Source: Chloroflexi bacterium TSY | GTDB lineage: Bacteria > Chloroflexota > Anaerolineae > Caldilineales > Caldilineaceae | Assembly (NCBI GenBank): GCA_019217005.1 | Contig: JAHBNG010000114.1 | Coordinates: 1-50,137 of the forward strand | Length of the DNA stretch: 50,137 nt | Reading direction: 5' to 3' | In this document: positions 1-8,225 of the stretch, in pieces | Position numbering within the stretch: the first letter of the stretch is position 1 | How the letters are laid out: every line of letters starts with the position of its first letter | Notes under the pieces: model-generated | Seen by the model: only the letters and a program-made list of their open reading frames with translations | Database searches by the model: none | What the model was told of the DNA's origin: nothing | Position numbers and translations under genes: made by a program

Positions 1-195
1 ACGCCTAAACATGCTTCCTGGATGAATCAGATTGAAATCTGGATTAGCATTTTGGTCCGTAAACTATTGCGCAAAGGTTCTTTTCTTTCTCTTGATGACT
101 TACGCAACAAAGTTTTCGCTTTCATTGACTACTACAACCAAACTATGGCTAAACCTTTCCAGTGGACCTACAAGGGCAAGGCTCTATCTGCGTAA
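1..195 (+). pseudogene. IS630-family transposase, C-terminal end (cut by window edge)
   Basis: The frame open from base 1 to a TAA at 193-195 encodes the last 64 residues of an IS630-type DDE transposase. It contains the PKHASWMNQIEIW block, whose Glu is the third catalytic residue of the DDE triad, and ends with the typical YYNQTMAKPFQWTYKGK tail. The N-terminal part lies outside the window, so intactness of the whole gene cannot be judged. The element appears to sit inside the ISAzo13-like copy that begins at about 218, because that copy is truncated exactly here. Bases 196-217 would be the IS630 right end; IS630 elements normally target TA, and a TA is present at 216-217. Confidence 0.85.
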
Positions 196-217
196 TCATT
201 TATGCCTCTTTGTACTA

Positions 218-960
218 GTCACTTTCGACTGAGTCAAGTAAAGAAAGAGTTCCTTGGTTGAAGGGAGGTAAATGCCAAAAGGAGTGACTTTCTCGGTCTT
301 CTTATCTTGAAAGTCATGATCGAGCGCTTTGACAACCACTCGACTTATCCCTTCTCTCGAGAAACGGTCAAGTAAAATCGTCGCTTTGGCATCCCAAGAG
401 AGGTGCAGAACCGTCTCGTCTGCATCCGCTTCTTGATTGATCTGATGAATTCTATCAAAGATCGCATCGGTCTCTGGGATCTTTTTCACTGGTTGACTTT
501 TTTTGACCCGGTTTGAGCCATAGCCTAACTCATTGAGCTTCAAGCGGATGGCCTCTTCGCCAGGCAATTCCTCATCTGTGTATCCTTTCTGCTCGATGAG
601 CTGGGTACGCATTTCGGCGGCGGTTAGTCGAGTGTACAATTGGGGGGGTCGAAAGGTGGGATCGGTCTGGCTGAATTGATCGGCGATTTCAACCATATCG
701 GCCAGTAAAGTGGGGATATGGTCTTCGGCTTTTTTGCGACCACGTCGGTGGCTTTGGTCGACATAACAGAAGCCGCCTTCTAGTTCTTCCAGGGCTTTGG
801 CTATCGTCGCCCGATTCCAGCCCAACTCTCGTTCTGCTTTCGTCGGACTCCCTTCGCATATCGTTTTGACCGTTTGGGCCATGAAGTGCCTTCTTTCGTA
901 TCCACTTAACATGGCCTTCGTCTCTTTCAAGACTTCAACCATTTCTGGCGAGATTGTCAT
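218..960 (-). pseudogene. ISAzo13-family transposase, C-terminally truncated
   Basis: The frame starts at the ATG whose complement is at 958-960 and encodes about 250 residues before running into the foreign IS630 end; the open frame continues to 196. The N-terminal half carries the helix-turn-helix-like region, and the segment with the first catalytic Asp (SWDAKATILL) is reached. The second Asp and the Glu are lost. Compared with copies 2 and 3, this copy keeps the uninterrupted frame at the stretch before SWDAKA (CACCTCTCTT), where the other two lack two bases. It is therefore the only copy showing the ancestral single-ORF structure there, but it cannot be active. Confidence 0.85.
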
Positions 961-1024
961 TTTTGCTCCTTTTGGAGAGCTAGTTTAACACCTTCTCGCG
1001 TATATTTTATTTTTTGGATTGGCC
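218..1024 (-). mobile_element. ISAzo13-like element, copy 1, truncated
   Basis: This is the 5' two-thirds of the same element found complete at 8226-9520 and 31120-32430. The terminal inverted repeat at 1021-1024 and inward (GGATTGGCC read on the plus strand) is followed by TTA, the same trinucleotide that flanks the complete copies. Similarity to the complete copies stops at about 218, where the IS630-type sequence begins. The likely history is ISAzo13 insertion into the DUF3500 gene, then IS630 insertion into the ISAzo13 element. Confidence 0.85.
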
Positions 1025-1550
1025 TTACTCTATCGTAGGCGACACGCTGGTGACTATGCCGTTCTTTTTGGGTGCATGGCCGACCACCACCGAAGCTGGT
1101 CTGCGCGCCATGCCACGCGAAGAAGATGCTGGCTTGGAATTGGTCAACTCTTTGAGCGGCAGCGCGCTGGATGCAACTCTCTTTCAGGTGCGGGCATTGG
1201 GTCAGCACGTCACCCAGAATGCGGCTCGCGTCGGCCCACTCGATCCAACGGGCCTGCTCTATGGCGATATGAACGAACGACAGCAGAAGCTGGTAGCAGA
1301 GATCATCCAAACCTACCTGAATACCCAGCCGGAGCATATTGCCACTCCGAGCCTGACGCGCATCAACGAAATGGGGCTCGATCAGATTCGCTTTGCCTGG
1401 GCCGGCAGTATGGAGTATCGCAAGCCTCAATATTATCGGTTACAGGGGCCAACGTTCCTGTTGGAATTCGACAATTCGTGGAATGGTGCTACTCACATTC
1501 ACTCCGTGTGGCGTGACTTTGAACGCGATTTTGGCTACCATTTGCTTTAG
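1025..1550 (+). pseudogene. DUF3500 family protein, N-terminus removed by IS insertion
   Basis: About 174 residues remain of a DUF3500-type protein. The conserved C-terminal signature is clear: IRFAWAGSMEY, then YYRLQGPTFLLEFDN and ATHIHSVWRDFERDFG, then a TAG stop. The family has no well-defined function known to me; members are usually 300-400 residues and often exported. The 5' part ends exactly at the TTA beside the ISAzo13-like right end, so the insertion separated it from its start. A TTG at 1014 inside the IS could restart translation, but no ribosome binding site supports this. The TAG stop is the edge of the 80-bp palindromic element that follows. Confidence 0.8.
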
Positions 1551-1630
1551 AACCTATCCGAATAGTGGTTGTGAGTCCGACTAGCTTCTCGGGCAAGATT
1601 GGACTGTCACAGAACTTTTCGGATAAGCAC
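1551..1630. repeat. 80-bp palindromic element, TTAG-flanked, copy 1
   Basis: The ends are inverted repeats (ATCCGAATAGT at the left, ACTTTTCGGAT at the right), and the element is flanked by TTAG on both sides (1547-1550 and 1631-1634). A second copy with the same length, ends and flanks is at 18392-18471. The outer 30 bases on each side are nearly identical between copies while the centre differs. No protein is encoded. A GTG at 1565 inside the element is in frame with the msrQ gene downstream. Confidence 0.8.
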
Positions 1631-1648
1631 TTAGAGATAGCGGGTATC

Positions 1649-2248
1649 TTGCGATCTTTTTCTCGCCGCTGGCACCGGATTGCTGCTCATCTGGCTGGCC
1701 TACTTTCTTTCATCTGGATTGGGGGCTGGTATCTGTCAGGCACTCTCGTAATCCCCGATAGGTACATCATTCTGCGCTCTGGTACGCTTGGGTTGGTTTT
1801 CCTCATCGCGTCCTTTGCCTGTACACCAATCCGGCAAGTGACCGGCTGGTCATCCATCATACAGATTCGTCGTGCGCTGGGCTTGTATGGCTTCCTGTTT
1901 GTCGTCATTCACTTTGGGGTCTATGCCCTCTTGGAAAATGGTCTCGATCTGTACCTCATCTGGCGCGATTTGGGTGAACGCAGCGCCATGCCTATCGGGA
2001 TCGCTGCGTTCTTGCTGTTGATCCCATTGGCCGCTACGTCGACTCGGGGCTGGCAGCGGCGTCTGGGCAGGCGTTGGCGCACCTTACACTGGCTTGTCTA
2101 TCCAGCAATCCTTTTGAGCGTCTGGCACTATCTGTGGCTGGATCGGGACTTCAAAGGTGTGGCGCTGCTTTATGCATTGCTTGTTGGCATCCTATTCTTG
2201 TTGAGATTGCCCGCTGTCAGACAACGTTTCACGATAAAATTCTACTGA
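1649..2248 (+). CDS. msrQ: MsrQ-like heme-binding membrane protein
   Basis: The product (199 residues from TTG at 1649) matches the MsrQ/YedZ ferric-reductase-like family in length and layout. MsrQ is the inner-membrane b-type cytochrome that passes electrons to the periplasmic methionine sulfoxide reductase MsrP. Six membrane segments are visible. His residues lie in HLAGLLSFIW, in VVIHFGVYALLENG and in the TLHWLVYP/VWHYLWL region, positions used for heme ligation in the family. The family motif FACTPIRQVTGW is present, as is RRLGRRWRTLHWLVY. The reading frame is open further upstream to GTG 1565, but those residues are encoded by the palindromic element, so the later start gives the normal family length. 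No msrP gene is nearby. A palindrome starts directly after the TGA stop. Confidence 0.85.
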   Translation: MRSFSRRWHRIAAHLAGLLSFIWIGGWYLSGTLVIPDRYIILRSGTLGLVFLIASFACTPIRQVTGWSSIIQIRRALGLYGFLFVVIHFGVYALLENGLDLYLIWRDLGERSAMPIGIAAFLLLIPLAATSTRGWQRRLGRRWRTLHWLVYPAILLSVWHYLWLDRDFKGVALLYALLVGILFLLRLPAVRQRFTIKFY

Positions 2249-2331
2249 GCACTGCCATAAACTTAAAATAAATTCGTCGCTTTTATTCGACTGAAAATGG
2301 TCAAATTTATTTTAAGTTTATGAGCTAGTGC
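2249..2331. repeat. 83-bp palindromic element (GCACT...AGTGC family), copy 1
   Basis: Perfect 19-bp arms at 2256-2274 and 2304-2322 (starting CATAAACTTAAAATAAATT) lie inside short outer ends GCACT (2249-2253) and AGTGC (2327-2331). The loop contains ATTCGACTGAAAATGGTC. A diverged relative is at 22331-22409. The element begins on the base after the msrQ stop. As RNA it would form a strong hairpin and could act as a 3' end, but there is no T-tract of a classical terminator. Confidence 0.75.
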
Positions 2332-2355
2332 GGTATCGAAAGGAAAAACAGATAT

Positions 2356-3300
2356 ATGAAACCGTTCACAATCGTCCTTGTGTCTCTATTCCTCACGTTG
2401 GTCATCGCAACACCACTTGCTGCTATATCCAACATTACTCAGACAGCCGATGCGTTTCCAGACTTAATCCCATTGCCCAACGGATGGCGCCCTGAAGGCA
2501 TCACCAGCGGCACTGGTGCGACTGCCTATGTTGGCTCGTTAGGCACTGGTGCAATCTATCGCGTGGACCTGGCGACAGGGGAAGGCGAAGTTGCCGTACC
2601 GCCACAAGACGGGCGTATTGCCGTCGGTTTGGCTTATGATCAGCGATCTGATCTCATCTTTGCCGCCGGTGGTCGTGGGGGAGCAGGCTACGTCTATCAC
2701 GCGAGCAATGGCGAGACGGCTGGTCTTTTCCAGTTCACGACAGAAACAAGTTTTGTCAATGACGTGATCATCACCAAAGACGCAGCCTTTTTTACTGATT
2801 CCTTCCGTCCCTTTCTCTACAAAGTACCTCTTGGACCAGCAGGTAGCTTGCCCGATGCGAGCGCGGTCGAAACAATTGCTCTGAGCGGCGATTTCGTCTT
2901 TGTCCCCGGTGCCTTTAACACCAACGGTATTGAAGCTACGCCCAATGGCAAGACCTTGATTATCGTGCATTCGGGACGGGCAGAGCTCTATAAAGTTGAT
3001 CCTCAGACGGGAAACGCTACGCTCATTGACTTGGGTGGAGAATCTGTTGCCAGTGGTGACGGTCTGCTGTTGGAGGGGAAGACCCTCTACGTCATGCAGA
3101 ATCGGCTCAACAAAATCGGTATTGTTCAATTGAATCCGCAGTTGACATCGGGAACCATCGCAGGATCAATCACAGATCCAGATTTTGATGTACCAACCAC
3201 GATTGCTGGCTTTGGCAACGCCATTTATGCCGTCAACGCACGTTTTGGCACGCCACCAATGCCGGATACAGAATATGACATTGTTCGTGTGACCAAATAA
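2356..3300 (+). CDS. Exported SMP-30/gluconolactonase-like beta-propeller protein
   Basis: The product has 314 residues with an N-terminal signal peptide (MKPFTIVLVSLFLTLVIATPLAA). The mature part has repeated beta-propeller blades of the SMP-30/NHL type: EGITSGTGATAYVGSLGTGAIYRVDLATGEGEV, then FVNDVIITKDAAFFTDSF, TNGIEATPNGKTLIIVHS, and GDGLLLEGKTLYVMQNRLNKI. Such proteins bind a divalent metal and include lactonases, but the substrate cannot be read here. Homologues are sometimes mislabelled superoxide dismutase. A GAAAGG at 2338-2343 lies upstream of the ATG. The gene is followed after 50 bases by the dienelactone hydrolase gene on the same strand, possibly cotranscribed. Confidence 0.8.
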   Translation: MKPFTIVLVSLFLTLVIATPLAAISNITQTADAFPDLIPLPNGWRPEGITSGTGATAYVGSLGTGAIYRVDLATGEGEVAVPPQDGRIAVGLAYDQRSDLIFAAGGRGGAGYVYHASNGETAGLFQFTTETSFVNDVIITKDAAFFTDSFRPFLYKVPLGPAGSLPDASAVETIALSGDFVFVPGAFNTNGIEATPNGKTLIIVHSGRAELYKVDPQTGNATLIDLGGESVASGDGLLLEGKTLYVMQNRLNKIGIVQLNPQLTSGTIAGSITDPDFDVPTTIAGFGNAIYAVNARFGTPPMPDTEYDIVRVTK

Positions 3301-3350
3301 TTTCATCTACACTCTGTCAAAAGCAGAAGCACCACATCACAGGAGAAGTC

Positions 3351-4337
3351 ATGACAAAAAAGCTAGATACGTTCGAAAAATATCTGATCGAGGAATTCTA
3401 CGATGACTATCGAGGAGGAGAAATTTCGCGGCGCACCTTTATTCGGCGGGGCGCGTTTATCACAGGGAGCATGGCAGCAACTGCTGCCGCCATGACAGTG
3501 GTTGGTTGTCAGCCGATAGAGTTACCTTCTGCAACAGAACCAATGCCTGAACCGGTAACCCCAACGGCTGTTCCAGAGGAAGAAGCTGCCGCAGGCGAAT
3601 TGGTGCCAGTTGAGGGTGCGCAAAGCCCTTTCTCTGTACCAGAAGGTGATCCGGCACTAATTGCCAATAATGTCACGTTTCCTAGTGGTGATGATGAGAT
3701 TACGGGCTACCTGGCGCGGCCAGTCGCTGATGGTGTCTATGCAGCGATACTTGTCTGCCATGAAAACCGGGGTCTGAATCCCCATACGCGTGATGTCGCA
3801 CGCCGTTTTGCCAAGGAGGGGTACGTTGCCTTGGCGATTGACCTATTATCGCGAGAAGGCGGTACAGCGACGCATGACCGAGATGAAGTGCCGGGCCTGC
3901 TAAGTGGTGCCGGAGCAGATCGACATGTAGGAGACTTTCTGGCTGGAGCAGACTATCTGAAGACACTTGATTACGTAGATGGCGAACGGTTGGGAATGAC
4001 GGGGTATTGCTTCGGTGGTGGTATTACCTGGCGCATGGCTACAGCCATGCCTGATCTAAAAGCAGCTGTGCCATTCTATGGTCCTGCACCAGATCTAGAC
4101 CAGGTTCCCAACATTCAGGCCGCGGTGCTTGGTGTCTATGCTGAGTTAGATGAGCGCATCAATGCAGGGAAAGATCCGTTGGATGAGGCACTGGCCGCAG
4201 CCGGAACGACCTACCAGCTCAACGTCTATCCTGGCGTCAACCACGCCTTTCACAACGACACAGGTCGACGCTATGTTGAAGAACAAGCAACCCAGGCATG
4301 GCAGGACACGTTGGCATGGTTTGCGGAGCATTTGTAA
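3351..4337 (+). CDS. Tat-exported lipoprotein, dienelactone hydrolase family
   Basis: The product is 328 residues. The N-terminus has a twin-arginine signal (ISRRTFIRRGAF, Arg27-Arg28), a hydrophobic stretch and a lipobox ending VVGC (Cys53), so it is predicted to be folded in the cytoplasm and anchored outside as a lipoprotein. A Pro/Glu-rich linker (about 60-95) leads to an alpha/beta hydrolase of the dienelactone hydrolase family. Its Cys-Asp-His triad is visible: Cys220 in GYCFGGG, Asp267 in YAELDERI, and His298 in NHAFHN. A good ribosome site (AGGAGA) precedes the ATG. The natural substrate is unknown; hydrolysis of lactones or other small esters is expected from the family. Confidence 0.85.
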   Translation: MTKKLDTFEKYLIEEFYDDYRGGEISRRTFIRRGAFITGSMAATAAAMTVVGCQPIELPSATEPMPEPVTPTAVPEEEAAAGELVPVEGAQSPFSVPEGDPALIANNVTFPSGDDEITGYLARPVADGVYAAILVCHENRGLNPHTRDVARRFAKEGYVALAIDLLSREGGTATHDRDEVPGLLSGAGADRHVGDFLAGADYLKTLDYVDGERLGMTGYCFGGGITWRMATAMPDLKAAVPFYGPAPDLDQVPNIQAAVLGVYAELDERINAGKDPLDEALAAAGTTYQLNVYPGVNHAFHNDTGRRYVEEQATQAWQDTLAWFAEHL

Positions 4338-4458
4338 CACCAATTGCCAGACCAAACATCATAAATGATTTGGCAGCCAATTCTAGGTCACATTTGGAAT
4401 GTGACAAGCGTCGTCAACCAGTCGGCTCCAAGCATCATGACGGGTAACTTGGACACTT

Positions 4459-4477
4459 GTCCGATTTGAAATCGGAC
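4459..4477. repeat. Perfect short hairpin in the 3' region of the hydrolase gene
   Basis: Nine-base perfect arms GTCCGATTT and AAATCGGAC are separated by one base. It lies in the 153-base stretch between the dienelactone hydrolase stop and the 113-bp palindromic element. No T-run follows, so terminator function is uncertain. Nothing else recognisable is seen in 4338-4458. Confidence 0.4.
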
Positions 4478-4490
4478 CTATAATTAAGCT

Positions 4491-4603
4491 CAGTCGATCC
4501 AAAATGTGTCTTTTATTCGCGGAGGTAGCATTCTCTAATACGGCTCTACTCGACTGTGACCGGCCTTAGAGAACACCTACTCCGCAGGAATTTGGATCGA
4601 CTG
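4491..4603. repeat. 113-bp MITE with CAGTCGATCC ends and AAGCT duplication
   Basis: The terminal inverted repeat CAGTCGATCCAAA is at the left and TTTGGATCGACTG at the right. It is flanked by the 5-bp direct repeat AAGCT (4486-4490 and 4604-4608), a target site duplication. A second inner inverted repeat (GCGGAG...TTCTCTAA and TTAGAGAA...CTCCGC) makes it a nearly continuous palindrome. The ends match the elements at 10421-10635, 25999-26244 and 42579-42793. It has no coding capacity and must depend on a transposase not present in this window. Confidence 0.85.
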
Positions 4604-4660
4604 AAGCTGTCAAAACCTCGGCAACCCTATATTGCGTCCATACTAAGGAGACAAGATCCC

Positions 4661-6244
4661 ATGAATTTTTTAAAAAAATCTGTACCCATCATCGTGGCAT
4701 TGTGTGTGCTAACAGTTTTGACGGTGGCAAGCGCTCAGGCTCAAGATGGGCAACTTCAGCCAGTATCCACTCCTATCGAAAAAGCCGTGATGGGTGTTGG
4801 TGGCGAGGAGGCACTCCTAAATCTCAATGGATATACGATCAGCGCCAGCGGCACGCGTTGGATTCATGATGAAGGCTTTGAGCCGGGCAGCAGCGCCGAT
4901 CTGACTGGACCCTTTCAATGGCAAATCTCAGGTGATATTGCCAATGGCAATCTGCGTGTCGATCACACCTTTGGCAGCGGCGATAATGCCCGTCTATTGA
5001 GCGAAATCATAGCAGACGATGTCGGCATTCTCGACGGACGCAACTCGAATTTCGGTCCACCAGCCACCAATCCCATGCTCTCGGACCGTCTGACATCTGC
5101 GCTCAAACACCAGCGATTGCTGAATCCACACCTGATCTTGCTCGATATTTTAGCCAATCCGGAAAGTGCAGTAGCCACTGGTGAGGTGCTCCACGATGGC
5201 TCGGTCCACCATGTGTTAACAGTTGAGGATAGCGTGGCGCCCATCATGCTTTATATCAATGCTGGCAGTGGGCGGATTGCCAAAGTCTCGACCATGGAAG
5301 CCGATGCATTGCGACGAGATATCTCAGTAGAGGTCTTCTATTACAGTTGGCAGCCAGTGGGAGGGGGATTGTTCTTTCCTGCAGAAGTCTATGTTGCTTA
5401 TGATGGCGACATTGTCCACAAAGAGATTCGCTCGGCTGTGGCCATCAATCCTGAGCTAGACAGTGCGCTCTTTGCCATCCCTGACGACGTATCGCCTGTT
5501 TATGATGAAACGCTGGCCGCACGTGGTGAGGCCATGCATCAGTATCTGCAATCTTTTGCGGCACGCGGTTTTCCCCGCGATGGTTTTCAGTTAAACGTTA
5601 GTGCTACCGAACTTGGAGCGGGTGTCTATCATGTAACAGGTGGGTCGCACCACTCCTTGGCCGTCGAGCAAGACGACAGCATTGTTATTGTGGAAGCACC
5701 ATTGGACGAGATGCGCAGCCAAGCCGTCATGACCTGGGTCGCGGAGAACTTCCCTGATAAGCCCATCTCTCATGCCATTGTAAGCCACCATCATGTGGAT
5801 CATTCTGCTGGCCTACGCGAGTATGCCGCTGCAGGTGTCACAGCTGTCGTCCATGAATCTGCTGCTCCATCGTTTGCAGAGTTCTTCCAGACTAGTTCTA
5901 CGATCGTGCCCGATACAATGGAAGAGTCCCCAGTGACTGCGTCAATCGAAAGCGTTCCAGCGGATGGCTCGTTAATCGTTGGTGACGGCCCCAATGCAGT
6001 AGCGATCTACCCAATTGACAACGGCCATGCCCGCGATTTGGTCATTGCCCACATTCCAGATGCGGGCGTCGTCTTTGTTGTGGATATCTACAGTCCCAAT
6101 CCCAACGCTCAGGGTCTACCGCCTGGTGGGCTGTTGCTGAACAATCGAATTTCCGAATTGGGATTGGATGTGACGACCATCGCCGGTGGTCATGGTGGGA
6201 CAATCGAATTTGAAGCGTTTACGGCGTTGGCCGGCGCGCAGTAA
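4661..6244 (+). CDS. Secreted metallo-beta-lactamase-fold hydrolase
   Basis: The ATG at 4661 is preceded by AAGGAGA, and the product starts with a clear signal peptide (MNFLKKSVPIIVALCVLTVL then ASAQAQ). An upstream in-frame start inside the neighbouring MITE was rejected. The N-terminal 300 residues form an uncharacterised beta-rich domain. The C-terminal half is a metallo-beta-lactamase fold with the zinc motif HHHVDH (His376, His378, Asp380, His381) followed by SAG. Further down, PIDNGHARD and VVDIYSPNP resemble the later metal ligands, and GGHGGT the last His. This superfamily covers lactonases, alkylsulfatases and many other hydrolases; the substrate here cannot be assigned. Confidence 0.8.
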   Translation: MNFLKKSVPIIVALCVLTVLTVASAQAQDGQLQPVSTPIEKAVMGVGGEEALLNLNGYTISASGTRWIHDEGFEPGSSADLTGPFQWQISGDIANGNLRVDHTFGSGDNARLLSEIIADDVGILDGRNSNFGPPATNPMLSDRLTSALKHQRLLNPHLILLDILANPESAVATGEVLHDGSVHHVLTVEDSVAPIMLYINAGSGRIAKVSTMEADALRRDISVEVFYYSWQPVGGGLFFPAEVYVAYDGDIVHKEIRSAVAINPELDSALFAIPDDVSPVYDETLAARGEAMHQYLQSFAARGFPRDGFQLNVSATELGAGVYHVTGGSHHSLAVEQDDSIVIVEAPLDEMRSQAVMTWVAENFPDKPISHAIVSHHHVDHSAGLREYAAAGVTAVVHESAAPSFAEFFQTSSTIVPDTMEESPVTASIESVPADGSLIVGDGPNAVAIYPIDNGHARDLVIAHIPDAGVVFVVDIYSPNPNAQGLPPGGLLLNNRISELGLDVTTIAGGHGGTIEFEAFTALAGAQ

Positions 6245-6297
6245 CCTGGAGAGCTTGAGAGCAAAAACTTTGCATTTGAGTCAGTTTAGTGTAGGCT

Positions 6298-6363
6298 TGC
6301 AAAGTGGCAAGGTAGCAGGGAACGAGACGAATCTCTCCATCTTTGCAACTCTGCCACCTTGCA
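6298..6363. repeat. 66-bp palindromic repeat
   Basis: Imperfect 20-bp arms face each other: TGCAAAGTGGCAAGGTAGCA at 6298-6317 and TGCAACTCTGCCACCTTGCA at 6344-6363. It lies in the 197-base gap between the metallo-hydrolase and LysM-hydrolase genes. It could serve as a transcript 3' hairpin or be a dispersed repeat; only one copy is seen here. Confidence 0.55.
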
Positions 6364-6441
6364 CCCCTGAAGTTTTGTTGGACAGAAGGTCAAAGTCGCT
6401 GGATTTTAGGCGATGATTGAGAGTTATCAGAGAGGTGGATC

Positions 6442-7755
6442 ATGCGATGCGTTCTTAAATTTGTTTTGATGCTTTTGCTTGTCACGTTGGGAGCAACAGC
6501 AGTGCCACGAGTTGTCCTGGCGCAAGAAATCACTTGTACGGCAGATGTAGTTGTTCAATCTGGTGACACCTTGTCCTCGATCGCCGGACGCTTTTATGGT
6601 AATGCCCAAGCCTACAACTGCATTTTTGATGCGACCAATGCCAGGGCAAACAGCGATCCATCCTATGCAAAACTCGCCAATGTTAACGTGATCAGTGTTG
6701 GCTGGAAATTATGCATTCCTGGCCCGATTGACGCGCCGTCAAATACCCAATCTGAGCAGGCCGCACAACCCGTTGCCGTCGTTACCGCCCCTGCGCCTAC
6801 ACCGACACTCATTCCAGCCCCCATACAGCCTGATCTTGAACTTCCTCTTGAAGAGATGCATCCGCTGATGATTGAATTTATTCGTCAGCAAGCCTATCCT
6901 GGCAGTGAAATCACAATCGAGCAGCGGTTGGATCCTGGCGTGAACTACAGTCGTTACGTTGCCTCCTACCATTCTGAAGGCCACAAAATCTTCGCTCTGC
7001 TGACTGTACCAAACGGCATAACTCCTGTCACGGGATGGCCAACAATTGTCTTCAACCATGGCTATATTCCGCCCGAAATCTATCGCACAACTGAACGATA
7101 CGTTGCCTATCAAGATGCCTTTGCACGCAATGGCTACATTACCTTTAAGTCTGACTATCGCGGACATGGTTTCTCTGAAGGTGAATCGGCCAGTGGTTCA
7201 GGTTCGTCTGCATACACGATTGATGTACTCAATGCGTTGGCATCGCTCAAAGCTTATCCTGGTGTCGATCCAGATCGCATTGGGATGTGGGGGCATTCAA
7301 TGGGTGGGTCGATTACCCTACGGGCCATGGTTGTGTCGAACGACATCAAAGTCGGCGTGATTTGGGCAGGAACAGTCGGCACGATGGAACAGCTCTTTGA
7401 ACGTTGGGAGCGACGCGCCCGCGAGCGTCCTCCATCACCAGAACGGGCACGACGGGGCAGATGGCGTCAAGAGCTACTGGAGACATATGGCACGCTCGAA
7501 GAGAATCCCGAATTCTGGGCCTCAATCTCGCCGAATACATATGTTGCCGATCTGTCAGGGCCAATTCTACTTCAACATGCTACAGGTGATGCAACGGTGC
7601 CCGTTGTCTTTTCCCAAATGCTAGACAAGCAAATTCAAGCAGTAGGTGGCGACGTAGAGTATATCGAATATCAAGGGGATAATCACAACATTTCTGCCAA
7701 TTTGACCAGTGCTCTCTCAAGCGCGGTTGCTTATTTTGATCGCTACTTAAAATGA
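6442..7755 (+). CDS. Exported LysM-domain alpha/beta hydrolase
   Basis: The product has 437 residues. A signal peptide (MRCVLKFVLMLLLVTLGATA...VLAQ) is followed by a LysM-like carbohydrate-binding domain (VVQSGDTLSSIAGRFYGN through WKLCIPGP, about residues 36-93). A Pro/Ala/Thr linker leads to an alpha/beta hydrolase of the prolyl-oligopeptidase/acyl-esterase type. The triad is visible: Ser286 in GHSMGGS, Asp383 in GDATVPV and His415 in DNHNIS. FNHGYIPPE supplies the oxyanion-hole region. LysM domains usually bind GlcNAc-containing polymers, so the enzyme is probably held at the cell envelope. GAGAGG-like sequence precedes the ATG. The substrate is unknown. Confidence 0.85.
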   Translation: MRCVLKFVLMLLLVTLGATAVPRVVLAQEITCTADVVVQSGDTLSSIAGRFYGNAQAYNCIFDATNARANSDPSYAKLANVNVISVGWKLCIPGPIDAPSNTQSEQAAQPVAVVTAPAPTPTLIPAPIQPDLELPLEEMHPLMIEFIRQQAYPGSEITIEQRLDPGVNYSRYVASYHSEGHKIFALLTVPNGITPVTGWPTIVFNHGYIPPEIYRTTERYVAYQDAFARNGYITFKSDYRGHGFSEGESASGSGSSAYTIDVLNALASLKAYPGVDPDRIGMWGHSMGGSITLRAMVVSNDIKVGVIWAGTVGTMEQLFERWERRARERPPSPERARRGRWRQELLETYGTLEENPEFWASISPNTYVADLSGPILLQHATGDATVPVVFSQMLDKQIQAVGGDVEYIEYQGDNHNISANLTSALSSAVAYFDRYLK

Positions 7756-8117
7756 AGTTTGGTGTTTAACAGCTGTACTGTGGTTGTGATGAAAACCGGA
7801 GTTTTCCGACGTCCTACTAGAGAGACCAAACCCTGGTTTTCATACAGAGCAAAGTATAACTGACAGATTGCAGCCCATATAGCGCCCCGGCCTTCTGTCT
7901 CCAGAACAACGTAGTTGCCGTCGCTAAGTGCCTGCATGTTTGTGCCTGCAATTGTGCAGGCGGTCGGCGCAAACGGGGCCTTCGGCAGCACTCGCCAACG
8001 AATCGGGTTCAAATACGAGGTTTCAGCTCATCAGTCGGTGGCCTTTTTCTCTACTGCTGAGCAATATGCAAAGCTATATCCAAGTAATACCTAAATAAAT
8101 TCAAAAAAGGGGACAAA
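7756..8117. other. Intergenic region with a hairpin and a weak minus-strand reading frame
   Basis: Bases 7789-7797 (ATGAAAACC) and 7835-7843 (GGTTTTCAT) form an inverted repeat. A minus-strand frame from about 8012 down to 7743 reads NPIRWRVLPKAPFAPTACTI and DGNYVVLETEGRG. This is compositionally plausible and faintly like the DUF2961 family, but it runs into the hairpin and has no clear start or ribosome site. I treat it as a possible gene remnant only. The bases just before 8118 contain AAAGGGG, the ribosome site of the HU gene. Confidence 0.35.
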
Positions 8118-8225
8118 TTGAACAAATCAGAATTAATTGATGCAATGGCGGAGTCAGCTGATCTTTCAAAAGCAGCCGCTGGTCGCGCCCTAGATGCAAT
8201 GATCAGCTCGGTTACTTTGGCGTTA

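Noticed and set aside
957..1430. 157-codon minus-strand frame opposite the DUF3500 remnant
   Set aside because: It is the shadow of a plus-strand frame with clear DUF3500 blocks and has no family-like motifs.
2539..3129. 196-codon minus-strand frame in the SMP-30-like gene
   Set aside because: The plus-strand frame has a signal peptide and propeller repeats; the reverse frame lacks a ribosome site and sensible composition.
7743..8012. Minus-strand 89-codon frame as a real gene
   Set aside because: No start signal, runs into a hairpin and overlaps the end of the LysM-hydrolase gene; listed only as a possible remnant.
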